Shown: in pieces, positions 1 to 6,823 of the stretch | How the letters are laid out: the number at the start of each line of letters is the position of its first letter | How positions within the stretch are numbered: position 1 is the first letter of the stretch | NCBI GenBank assembly: GCA_007125455.1 | Contig: SLDE01000080.1 | Coordinates: forward strand, 1 to 15,067 | Source: Ectothiorhodospiraceae bacterium | Lineage (GTDB): Bacteria; Pseudomonadota; Gammaproteobacteria; Thiohalomonadales; Thiohalomonadaceae | Direction of reading: 5' to 3' | Length of the DNA: 15,067 nucleotides | Position numbers and translations under genes: made by a program | The notes under the pieces: generated by a model | Seen by the model: only the letters and a program-made list of their open reading frames with translations | The model's database searches: none | What the model was told of the DNA's origin: nothing

Positions 1-54
1 GCCTCAACGGGCAACGAAGACCCCCTCAGGCAATGACGCAAGGGGCCGAATCCA

Positions 55-282
55 TCAAGCCTTTTCATCAAACAAAGTACCCAACACTTCGTCCTGAGTC
101 TTGAGCATCTTGGTATTGACCTCGACCTGAAGCTTGTTGACCTTGCTCTCTACCAGCGGTTGCAGCACATCACCACCCTCGCCCGTGGATGCCTGGGCGA
201 TCTCGGCCGCATTGCGGTTGAGCCCCTCCATGCCGCGCTGGATACCGGCGAGGGAGCTGTTCATACCTACACTGCCGACCAT
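55..282 (-). CDS. Small flagellar-rod-like protein (75 aa)
   Basis: This is a short protein with two recognisable ends. Residues 7-30 (MNSSLAGIQRGMEGLNRNAA onward) follow the pattern of the N-terminus of flagellar rod and hook proteins, which is an amphipathic helix with repeated small residues and an N-A pair. The C-terminal helix (VNTKMLKTQDEVLGTLFDE) resembles the C-terminal helix of FlgC/FlgG-type proteins, and the whole middle of such proteins is absent. The ATG at 282 is preceded by a good ribosome-binding site, GAGGTGA, about 7 nt away; an internal Met at residue 7 is an alternative start. It lies 36 bp after the nudF stop on the same strand, so it may be co-transcribed with nudF. I infer a small motility-related or secreted helical protein. 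No flagellar gene neighbours are in view and no function is proven. The YjfB-like motility protein family is another possible home. Confidence 0.6.
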   Translation of the reverse strand: MVGSVGMNSSLAGIQRGMEGLNRNAAEIAQASTGEGGDVLQPLVESKVNKLQVEVNTKMLKTQDEVLGTLFDEKA

Positions 283-318
283 CTCGTCACCTCAAAAACA
301 AACATAATCATATATAGA

Positions 319-954
319 CTATAGCCCCTTCCCTACCTGATGAAAAGGCGAGTTTGTCCTACACCGCTCTCGCGCCAACCATTGCAGGGCAATGATCGGA
401 CTGGCCGAATTGATCTCCCCCTGTTGCAACAACTGCCAAGCGGTATCGAAGCTCACCACCTCGACCCGGATATCCTCATGCTCCTCCGCCAGACCGTGGA
501 TGCCCCCCAGGCCCCGGCTATCGATCTCGGCACAATACAGGCTGATCCGCTCCGAGGTTCCGCCCGGACTAACCAGATAGTCGCAGATAAAGTGCAGACA
601 CCCCAGCTCGGCCCCCGCCTCCTCCATCGCCTCACGTCGGGCTACCGTTTCGACGTCCTCACCCGGCTCGATCATCCCGGCCACGATCTCCACTAGCCAG
701 GGCCCACCGGGCATCGCCAGGGCACCGATACGAAACTGCTCCAATAGCACCACCATATCGCGCTGCGGGTCATAGGGCAGTACCGCCACCGCATGGCCAC
801 GCTCAAACAGTTCACGGGTCAACTCTCCGCTCAGTCCCCCACGATAGAGGCTGTGGCGCAGGCGATAACGCTCCATGCGAAAGAACCCCTGATAACATGT
901 CTGCTGCGAGACAAGTTGAAAACATGCCTCGCGTGGTCCGCGTGTTCGTGCCAT
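319..954 (-). CDS. nudF: ADP-ribose diphosphatase (Nudix hydrolase, NudF)
   Basis: The enzyme hydrolyses ADP-ribose to AMP and ribose 5-phosphate in the cytoplasm, clearing a reactive metabolite and linking to NAD turnover. The complete Nudix box is present at residues 93-115 (numbered from the ATG at 954): G93, E99, R107-E108, E111-E112 and G114. The E-R-G-H-A segment (51-55), the E-Q-F-R-I segment before the box, and the S-P-G-G-T-S-E-R and G-I-H-G-L-A segments after it are typical of the NudF group and separate it from other Nudix enzymes. At 211 residues it matches the usual length of about 210. A longer frame opens with TTG at 975, but the ATG at 954 has GGAAAGGGGGG directly upstream and gives the normal N-terminus. 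It is transcribed divergently from mobA, with a 59 bp gap. Confidence 0.93.
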   Translation of the reverse strand: MARTRGPREACFQLVSQQTCYQGFFRMERYRLRHSLYRGGLSGELTRELFERGHAVAVLPYDPQRDMVVLLEQFRIGALAMPGGPWLVEIVAGMIEPGEDVETVARREAMEEAGAELGCLHFICDYLVSPGGTSERISLYCAEIDSRGLGGIHGLAEEHEDIRVEVVSFDTAWQLLQQGEINSASPIIALQWLARERCRTNSPFHQVGKGL

Positions 955-1013
955 ACCTGCCCCCCTTTCCAGCAAACGCTATCAATGCCCGATAACGATG
1001 ATAAACTACCGCT

Positions 1014-1622
1014 ATGACGAGCGCAGCCTATCAACAAAAGATCACTGGGGTCATCCTCGCCGGCGGCGGCGGACGGCGCATGGGCGGCCGGGACAAGGGA
1101 CTGATCCCACTGCGTGGACGCCCGCTGATTGCCCACGTCATCGAACGCCTGCGCCCCCAATGCGAAACCCTGCTGATCAATTGCCAGCGTAGCCACCAAC
1201 AATACGCCGAGTATGGCTTCCCACTCATCGGAGACAGCCTGCCGGGCGGCTTAGGTCCCCTCGCTGGGCTGCTCGCCGGAATGGAGCAGGTTGGTAGTGG
1301 CTATGTGCTGATCGCCCCCTGCGATACCCCATTTCTTCCCCATGATCTGGTGACCCGCATGGGGCAGATGCTGGCACAGCAAAACGCCCAGGTATGCAGC
1401 GTCAGCGACGGCGAGCGCAGCCACCCGGTGATCATGCTGGCCGACTGTGGCCTGAAAAGCGATCTGCGTGATTATCTGCTTGCCGGCGAGCGGCGCGTGC
1501 AGCACTGGTTTCGCAGCCAGCGCCACTGCCTGGCTGACTTCAGCGATCAAGCCAATGCCTTCATCAATATCAACACCCCAGAACAACTCGACGACGCAAC
1601 ACAGGTGACACCCGGTGGATAA
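1014..1622 (+). CDS. mobA: Molybdenum cofactor guanylyltransferase MobA
   Basis: MobA transfers GMP from GTP to Mo-molybdopterin to make the bis-MGD cofactor of DMSO-reductase-family enzymes such as nitrate reductases and formate dehydrogenases. The nucleotide-binding signature runs from L15-A-G-G to D27-K-G (LAGGGGRRMGGRDKG). It is followed by the D-S-L-P-G-G-L-G-P-L-A-G-L loop (74-86) and the metal-binding A-P-C-D104-T-P-F motif. At 202 residues it has normal length. The ATG at 1014 lacks an obvious Shine-Dalgarno sequence, but the signature sits the expected 12 or so residues in. Its TAA overlaps the GTG start of the next gene (1615) by 8 bp, which points to translational coupling with mobB-moeA. 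Confidence 0.95.
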   Translation: MTSAAYQQKITGVILAGGGGRRMGGRDKGLIPLRGRPLIAHVIERLRPQCETLLINCQRSHQQYAEYGFPLIGDSLPGGLGPLAGLLAGMEQVGSGYVLIAPCDTPFLPHDLVTRMGQMLAQQNAQVCSVSDGERSHPVIMLADCGLKSDLRDYLLAGERRVQHWFRSQRHCLADFSDQANAFININTPEQLDDATQVTPGG

Positions 1623-3387
1623 ACCCTTTGCCCGCCCACTGCTGGGTTTTGCAGCCTACAGCGGCACCGGCAAAACCACCCTGCTGGAAAAGCTGCTGCC
1701 CTTGCTACGGGCGCAGGGCCTGCAGGTCAGCTACATCAAACACAGCCACCATAAGGTGGACATCGACAAGCCCGGCAAGGACAGCTACCGTCTGCGCCAG
1801 GCCGGTGCCAGCCAGGTCCTGCTGGCCAGCGCCAAACGCTGGGCGCTGATGCAAGAGACCACCGAGGGTAGCGACGAACCACGTCTCGCAGAACTCTTAC
1901 AACAACTGGATCCAAGCCAATGCGATCTGGTGCTGGTCGAAGGCTTCAAGCACGAGTCCATCCCCCGTATCGAGTGTCAACGCCAGACACTGATGCAACA
2001 GCACGGACGCCCCGCTTTCTATCCTGACGATCAGCATGTGATCGCACTGGCCACAGACAGCCCCATTCAAACCCAACGCCCCATCCCCTGTCTGGATCTC
2101 AACCAACCACCGGAGATTGTCCAGTTTATTCTGCGCTGGATGGGGAGAGACACCACGAGGAAAGAACCCATGAACAACGACGGCCTGATCAGTGTCGCCG
2201 AGGCACAGCAACGTATTCGTGACAGCCTTGAGGCCATCAGCGGCTTTGAGCGCTGTAGCCTACAAGACGCCTACGGGCGCGTGCTGGCCGAGGCGGTGAC
2301 CTCCCCTATCAATGTCCCCGGCTACGTCAACTCGGCGATGGATGGCTATGCCATCAACGCCGACGACCTGGCGAAGCAAACGGCACTGACCGTGGTCGGT
2401 CAGGCACTGGCGGGAGTGCCGTTCGAGGGTGAAGTCAAGCCCGGCCAGGCGGTGCGCATCATGACCGGGGCGATGTTACCCACGGGCTGCGATACCGTGG
2501 TGATGCAAGAACAGACCATGCGTGAAGGCGATAGCCTGCAGATCCAGGGTGAACACCGAATGGGGGCCAATGTACGCCAGATCGGCGAGGACATTGCCGC
2601 CAACAGTCCAGTGTTGCCCGCCGGCCGACGTCTGCAAGCGGCCGATCTGGGGTTGCTCGCCTCGCTGGGGATCGCCGAAGTAGCGGTGCGCCGCCGCCTG
2701 CGCGTAGCCAGCTTCTCCACCGGGGACGAACTGTGCTCCCTCGGTCAAGCACTGGGGCCAGGGCAGATCTACGACAGCAACCGCTACGCCTTATACGGAC
2801 TGTTACGCGAAATGGATGTAGAGCACCACGACATGGGGGTGATCCGCGATGATCCAACGGCGATTCGCGAGGCCTTCAAGGGGGCCGCCGCAATTGCCGA
2901 TGTGGTGATCACCAGCGGCGGGGTCTCGGTGGGTGATGCCGACTATGTGAAGCAGATCCTCGACGAACTGGGCGAAATCGGCTTTTGGCGCATTCGCATG
3001 AAGCCGGGCAAACCACTGGCCTTCGGTCGCCTGGGACAGGCCCTGTTCTTCGGCCTACCGGGCAACCCGGTCTCCTCCATGGCCACCTTCCAACAGATCG
3101 TCAAACCCAGCCTGCGCCACCTGCAGGGCGAAATCGACACCACGGCCAGCAGCCTGAAGCTGCGCACTGTTAGCCGTCTGAAAAAGCGCCCGGGACGGGC
3201 TGACTACCAGCGCGGTATCCTGGAGAACGACGCCGAAGGGGAGCTGGTAGTACGCAGCACCGGGCCACAGGGTTCCCATATCCTCAGCTCGATGAGCCAG
3301 GCCAACTGCTTCATCGTATTACCGGCAGAGTGCGGTGATGTTGAGGAAGGAGCGATCGTCGAGGTGCAGCCCTTCAGCATGCTTTAG
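1615..3387 (+). CDS. MobB-MoeA fusion: molybdenum cofactor adaptor and molybdotransferase
   Basis: This is one 590-residue frame with two enzymes. Residues 1-180 or so are MobB, the GTP-binding partner of MobA: P-loop A14-Y-S-G-T-G-K20-T, then I-K-H-S-H-H (41-46), D-K-P-G-K-D-S-Y (51-58) and V-E-G-F-K-H-E (108-114). Residues 190-590 are MoeA, which inserts molybdate into adenylylated molybdopterin. It shows N-S-A-M-D243-G-Y-A, R-I-M-T284-G, S-T-G-D-E372-L, I-T-S-G-G-V-S-V-G-D (432-441) and G-L-P-G-N-P-V-S (480-487), which correspond to catalytic-cleft residues of E. coli MoeA. The two are separate genes in E. coli; fused forms are, to my knowledge, already annotated in some Gammaproteobacteria. 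It starts with GTG inside the mobA end. An in-frame ATG at 2170 (M186) with its own GAGGAAAG may also yield free MoeA. A strong terminator follows. Confidence 0.93.
   Translation: MDKPFARPLLGFAAYSGTGKTTLLEKLLPLLRAQGLQVSYIKHSHHKVDIDKPGKDSYRLRQAGASQVLLASAKRWALMQETTEGSDEPRLAELLQQLDPSQCDLVLVEGFKHESIPRIECQRQTLMQQHGRPAFYPDDQHVIALATDSPIQTQRPIPCLDLNQPPEIVQFILRWMGRDTTRKEPMNNDGLISVAEAQQRIRDSLEAISGFERCSLQDAYGRVLAEAVTSPINVPGYVNSAMDGYAINADDLAKQTALTVVGQALAGVPFEGEVKPGQAVRIMTGAMLPTGCDTVVMQEQTMREGDSLQIQGEHRMGANVRQIGEDIAANSPVLPAGRRLQAADLGLLASLGIAEVAVRRRLRVASFSTGDELCSLGQALGPGQIYDSNRYALYGLLREMDVEHHDMGVIRDDPTAIREAFKGAAAIADVVITSGGVSVGDADYVKQILDELGEIGFWRIRMKPGKPLAFGRLGQALFFGLPGNPVSSMATFQQIVKPSLRHLQGEIDTTASSLKLRTVSRLKKRPGRADYQRGILENDAEGELVVRSTGPQGSHILSSMSQANCFIVLPAECGDVEEGAIVEVQPFSML
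2157..2172 (+). promoter_or_regulatory. Internal ribosome-binding site and start for MoeA
   Basis: GAGGAAAG at 2157-2164 lies 5-9 nt before an in-frame ATG at 2170. That ATG is M186 of the fusion, exactly where a stand-alone MoeA would begin (MNNDGLISVAEAQ). The position suggests either a relic of two formerly separate genes or an active second start. Confidence 0.5.
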
Positions 3388-3406
3388 GGCCCTTTAGCAA
3401 ACGGAC

Positions 3407-3444
3407 AAAAAAAGGCCGACCCGCATCACGGGTCGGCCTTTTTT
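3407..3444. terminator. Bidirectional-looking rho-independent terminator after mobB-moeA
   Basis: A perfect 10 bp stem (GGCCGACCCG at 3414-3423 with CGGGTCGGCC at 3429-3438) encloses a CATCA loop. It is flanked by A7 upstream and T6 downstream, so it can work in both directions. It ends the mobA-mobB-moeA unit 19 bp past the stop codon and could back up termination of the convergent histone-like gene. Confidence 0.9.
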
Positions 3445-3452
3445 ATGCCGAT

Positions 3453-3485
3453 AAAAAAACCACTCGGTGCATCTGTCGAGTGGCC
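3453..3485 (-). terminator. Rho-independent terminator of the histone-like gene
   Basis: On the minus strand a 7 bp stem (CCACTCG with CGAGTGG, plus-strand 3460-3466 and 3477-3483) with a 10 nt loop is followed by seven T residues (A7 at 3453-3459 on the plus strand). It begins about 12 bp past the stop of the minus-strand gene at 3498. Confidence 0.8.
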
Positions 3486-3497
3486 TTTATTGACCTA

Positions 3498-4025
3498 TCA
3501 AGCGGAAGCTTCAGTGCTCTTGACGGTGCGACGCTTCTTGACGGTACGGCGCTTCTTGAGCGGTGCAGTCTTCTTCTTGACAGCCACAGCCTCTTTGCGC
3601 TCCTGCGCCTTGACCGCATTGGCCAGCGCACGATCGTAGGCCTTGGCCTGGGCGGCTTCAAACTTCACCAGCGTAGAGATCATCGCATCGGCCAGCTTCT
3701 TCTCGAACTTGGCATCAGCCACCTTGGCCTTGGCGACGGCGACGGCGTCCATCTTCTTCGGCACAGCATTCTTAGCCGCAGCGGTCTTGACGATCTTCGC
3801 CTTGGCACGAGCTGCCGCCAGCGCATCGCTCGCCTTTTTCACGGCATCTTCTGCCTTGCTCACCGCAGTGGCGGCCTTTTCAGCACGGCTCAGTGCCGCC
3901 TTGAATGCAGGATGCTTGGTAGCATCCAGCTTGTTTGCCATTGCAGTAGCGGAAGGACGACCACGACGGGTGGCAGTCTTCTTTACTACACGCTTCTTGG
4001 TTGCAGCCTTCTTGGGACGTGCCAT
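3498..4025 (-). CDS. Lys/Ala-rich histone H1-like DNA-binding protein
   Basis: This is a 175-residue, very basic, low-complexity protein. The N-terminus (MARPKKAATKKRVVKKTATR, then RGRPSA) carries an AT-hook-like R-G-R-P. The centre (about 30-140) is Ala/Lys-rich and predicted helical, of coiled-coil character, with repeated A-x-A-K steps. The C-terminus has a tandem K-K-R-R-T-V repeat. This composition is that of bacterial H1-like or AlgP-like nucleoid proteins, so I infer DNA or RNA compaction. The longest frame starts at 4049, but the ATG at 4025 has AAAGGAGC 9 nt upstream and gives the typical M-A-R-P-K-K start. It is a single-gene transcription unit with a recognisable promoter and a terminator. 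Such compositions converge easily, so membership of a specific family is uncertain. Confidence 0.8.
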   Translation of the reverse strand: MARPKKAATKKRVVKKTATRRGRPSATAMANKLDATKHPAFKAALSRAEKAATAVSKAEDAVKKASDALAAARAKAKIVKTAAAKNAVPKKMDAVAVAKAKVADAKFEKKLADAMISTLVKFEAAQAKAYDRALANAVKAQERKEAVAVKKKTAPLKKRRTVKKRRTVKSTEASA

Positions 4026-4076
4026 ATTTAGCGCTCCTTTAGGAATCATTTGGTGTTAACTGAATATACCATCCAA

Positions 4077-4107
4077 ATTATAAACACACTTTGTTGATTT
4101 TTGTAAA
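4077..4107 (-). promoter_or_regulatory. Sigma-70-type promoter of the histone-like gene
   Basis: On the minus strand there is a perfect -10 box TATAAT (plus-strand 4077-4082) and a -35-like TTTACA (4102-4107), with a 19 bp spacer in AT-rich DNA. This gives a 5' leader of roughly 45 nt before the ribosome-binding site of the gene starting at 4025. The spacer is slightly long. Confidence 0.5.
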
Positions 4108-4124
4108 AGAAAAAGCCCTTTTTT

Positions 4125-4168
4125 GCATAAATTCGGCAAATTTTCGCCTTTTTTTGCCTTATTTATGC
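4125..4168. repeat. Imperfect inverted repeat in the AT-rich lon upstream region
   Basis: GCATAAATTCGGC (4125-4137) and GCCTTATTTATGC (4156-4168) are inverted copies with two mismatches in 13, spaced by 18 nt. They lie in the AT-rich gap between the divergent histone-like and lon genes. They could be an operator or simply AT-rich structure. I see no clear sigma-32 promoter for lon in this gap. Confidence 0.4.
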
Positions 4169-4271
4169 TTAATGGAAATGCTCAGCCGAAATTTATTCAG
4201 CAAAACATTTTCAATATGCCTAAAAGCTATTACATTTAAACAGCACGCTACACGTTATAAAACGAGGTTGG

Positions 4272-6665
4272 ATGATGAAAGAACAACACGCCATTGAAGC
4301 CGAGCTTGTCGATCAGGATGAAGATTCGGCACTTGCCCTCACCGCCAACGTATTACCCACCACGCTCTATCTGCTGCCATTATTGGAGCGCCCCTTCTTC
4401 CCGGCGCAGGCCATGCCCATCGTGATGAATGAGGTGCCGTGGCTAAAGACGATCGAGAAGATCGGCAAGTCAGAGCACCACATGGCCGGGCTGGTGATGG
4501 TACGCGGTGAGACCTTGGAGGCGCTCAAGGCGGTAGACTTTCACACCATCGGTAGCGTGGTACGCCTGCACAACCCCAGCCGCTCCAGTGGCAAGCTGCA
4601 ATTCATCGCCGAAGGGCTGCAGCGCTTTCGCATTATCAAGTGGCTGTCGGAGGCACCGCCCTACCAGGTGCAGGTGGAGTACCTGCAGGAACAGGGCAAA
4701 AAACGCAGCGATGAGGTACGCGCCTATGGCATGGCGATCATCAATAGCATCAAGGAACTACTACCACTCAACCCGCTCTACAGCGAAGAACTGAAATATT
4801 TTCTTAACCGTTTTGGCCCCAATGAACCCTCCCCGTTGGCCGATTTTGCCGCCAGCCTGACCAGTGCCGATAAGGTTCAGCTACAGGATGTCCTGGAGAC
4901 CGCACCGCTTATCGAACGCATGAAAAAGGTGCTGGTGATCCTGCAAAAGGAGCTGGAGCTGGCCAAGCTGCAATCGAAGATCCGCCAGCGGGTTGAAGAG
5001 CAAATGTCGGATCAGCAACGGCGCTTCTTTTTGCGTGAGCAGCTAAAGGAGATACAAAAGGAGTTGGGGCTGGAAAAGGACGATCGTACCGCCGATGCCG
5101 ATCGCTTTGGCGAACGCATCGACAAACTCACCCTGCCGGAACATGCGCAAAAACGCATCGACGACGAACTGCAAAAACTCTCCATCCTGGAGTCAGGCTC
5201 ACCCGAATACGGCGTCACCCGTAATTATCTGGACTGGGCCACCTCGCTGCCGTGGGGGGTGCAGTCTGCGGACATCCTCAACATCAAGCGGGCGCGCAAG
5301 ATCCTCGATCGTGACCACGACGGGCTGGACGATGTAAAGCTGCGCATCCTCGAATTTCTTGCCGTCGGTCAGCTGCGCGGCAGCATTGCCGGCTCCATCC
5401 TGCTGCTGGTCGGCCCCCCCGGTGTGGGCAAGACCTCCATCGGTCGCTCGGTGGCCGAGGCGGTGGGGCGCAAGTTCTACCGCTTCTCGGTGGGTGGGAT
5501 GCGCGACGAGGCCGAGATCAAGGGCCACCGTCGTACCTACATCGGCGCAATGCCGGGCAAGTTCATCCATGCGATCAAGGAAGTAGGCAGCGAGAACCCG
5601 GTGATCATGCTCGATGAGATCGACAAGGTCGGTGCCTCCTACCATGGTGATCCGGCGGCAGCCCTGCTGGAAGTGCTGGACCCGGAGCAAAACAGCGAGT
5701 TTCTCGATCACTACCTGGATCTGCGCTTTGATCTCTCCAAGGTCTTGTTCATCTGCACTGCCAATCAGCTCGATACCATTCCTGGCCCGCTGCTGGATCG
5801 TATGGAAATCATCCGTCTGTCTGGCTACATCACCGACGAAAAGGTGGATATCGCCCGCCACCACCTCTGGCCGCGCCAACTGGCGCGTGGCGGGGTACGC
5901 GATGCCCAGCTGAAGATCAGCGACAGCGCCCTGCGCCAGATCATTGAAGGCTACGCCCGTGAGGCCGGGGTGCGTAATCTGGAGAAACAATTGGGCAAGG
6001 TGGTGCGCAAGGCGGCGATGAAGATCGTCACTGGACACAAGGGTTCGATCCGCATCGGTCCCAAGGTATTGCCTGATTACCTGGGCAAACCCTTCTTCGG
6101 CAAGGAGCGCCCATTGGTCGGCGTGGGGGTGGTCACCGGCCTGGCCTGGACAGCGATGGGTGGGGCCACCCTGAGCATCGAGGCGACCCTGGTACACAGC
6201 ACCAATCGCGGCTTCAAACTCACCGGCAAGCTCGGTGAGGTGATGCGCGAATCGGCCGAGATCGCCTACAGCTTCATCGCCTCGCACCTAAAAGAGTTTG
6301 AGGGCGCTGCGACCTTCTTCGATGAGGCCTTTGTCCACCTGCATGTCCCCGAGGGAGCGACACCCAAGGATGGCCCCTCCGCCGGTGTCACCATGGCCAC
6401 CGCGCTGCTCTCCCTGGCGCGCAAACAGCGTCTACAAAGATCGCTGGCGATGACCGGCGAGCTGACCCTTACCGGCATGGTCTTCCCGGTGGGCGGGATC
6501 CGCGAAAAGGTAATCGCCGCCCGACGCGCCAAGGTGATGGAGCTGATCCTGCCCGAAGCCAACCGGGGCGACTTTGAAGAACTGCCCGACTACATCCGCG
6601 CGGGCATGACGGTGCACTTCGCCAAGCATTACCGGGATGTAGTGGCGATAGTATTCAAGGACTGA
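4272..6665 (+). CDS. lon: ATP-dependent Lon protease (second, AsrA-like subfamily)
   Basis: This is a cytoplasmic ATP-dependent serine protease that degrades misfolded and regulatory proteins. Order: LON substrate-binding domain (about 30-230), a coiled linker with a Q-R-R-F-F-L-R-E-Q-L motif, AAA+ module with Walker A G-P-P-G-V-G-K387-T and Walker B with D448-E449, then the protease domain with Ser703 (D-G-P-S-A-G) and Lys746 (G-G-I-R-E-K). The Ser-Lys spacing of 43 equals that of E. coli Lon (679/722). The N-terminus (L-E-R-P-F-F-P-A-Q-A-M-P) and the K-E-L-L-P-L-N-P-L-Y-S-E-E-L segment differ from E. coli Lon and recall the second Lon of Pseudomonas (AsrA type), so a canonical Lon may lie elsewhere. 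Two adjacent ATGs occur; GAGG at 4264-4267 is better placed for the second (4275). Confidence 0.93.
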   Translation: MMKEQHAIEAELVDQDEDSALALTANVLPTTLYLLPLLERPFFPAQAMPIVMNEVPWLKTIEKIGKSEHHMAGLVMVRGETLEALKAVDFHTIGSVVRLHNPSRSSGKLQFIAEGLQRFRIIKWLSEAPPYQVQVEYLQEQGKKRSDEVRAYGMAIINSIKELLPLNPLYSEELKYFLNRFGPNEPSPLADFAASLTSADKVQLQDVLETAPLIERMKKVLVILQKELELAKLQSKIRQRVEEQMSDQQRRFFLREQLKEIQKELGLEKDDRTADADRFGERIDKLTLPEHAQKRIDDELQKLSILESGSPEYGVTRNYLDWATSLPWGVQSADILNIKRARKILDRDHDGLDDVKLRILEFLAVGQLRGSIAGSILLLVGPPGVGKTSIGRSVAEAVGRKFYRFSVGGMRDEAEIKGHRRTYIGAMPGKFIHAIKEVGSENPVIMLDEIDKVGASYHGDPAAALLEVLDPEQNSEFLDHYLDLRFDLSKVLFICTANQLDTIPGPLLDRMEIIRLSGYITDEKVDIARHHLWPRQLARGGVRDAQLKISDSALRQIIEGYAREAGVRNLEKQLGKVVRKAAMKIVTGHKGSIRIGPKVLPDYLGKPFFGKERPLVGVGVVTGLAWTAMGGATLSIEATLVHSTNRGFKLTGKLGEVMRESAEIAYSFIASHLKEFEGAATFFDEAFVHLHVPEGATPKDGPSAGVTMATALLSLARKQRLQRSLAMTGELTLTGMVFPVGGIREKVIAARRAKVMELILPEANRGDFEELPDYIRAGMTVHFAKHYRDVVAIVFKD

Positions 6666-6693
6666 AAAGCACAAGCCAGCCACAGAGGGCACC

Positions 6694-6737
6694 GGGGGTA
6701 AGTAATCGCCCCCGCCCAATGGCGGGCACGGCCCGCC
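6694..6737. repeat. REP-like palindromic cluster downstream of lon
   Basis: There are successive GC-rich inverted repeats: GGGGG/CCCCC (6694-6698 with 6709-6713), CCCGCC/GGCGGG (6711-6716 with 6721-6726), and a perfect GGCGGGC-ACG-GCCCGCC (6721-6727 with 6731-6737). The middle arm can pair left or right, giving alternative hairpins. It lies between convergent lon and hemH and may serve as a transcript 3' end, but there is no T-run. It looks like a dispersed extragenic palindrome. Confidence 0.6.
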
Positions 6738-6757
6738 CTATAGGAAGGCCCATGGCC

Positions 6758-6823
6758 GCCATGATGGCTGTGCCTCTGCAGCAAAGCGTTTTATTAGTCA
6801 ACCACCAACGCAGCCATCATGGC
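6758..6823. repeat. 13 bp perfect inverted repeat straddling the hemH stop codon
   Basis: GCCATGATGGCTG (6758-6770) and CAGCCATCATGGC (6811-6823) are exact inverted copies with a 40 nt loop. One arm is in the last codons of hemH (encoding A-M-M-A-A), the other in the 3' untranslated region, and the stop codon is in the loop. It could stabilise the hemH mRNA 3' end. Confidence 0.55.

Noticed and set aside
3480..4031. Plus-strand frame opposite the histone-like gene, as long as the gene itself
   Set aside because: It is the antisense of a low-complexity Ala/Lys-rich gene, which leaves several frames open. The minus strand has the promoter, ribosome-binding site and terminator.
5199..6287. Long open frame of 362 codons on the minus strand inside lon
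   Set aside because: It is antisense to the AAA+ and protease domains of lon. Its composition is that of a codon-shadow of a high-GC gene, and no domain is recognisable.
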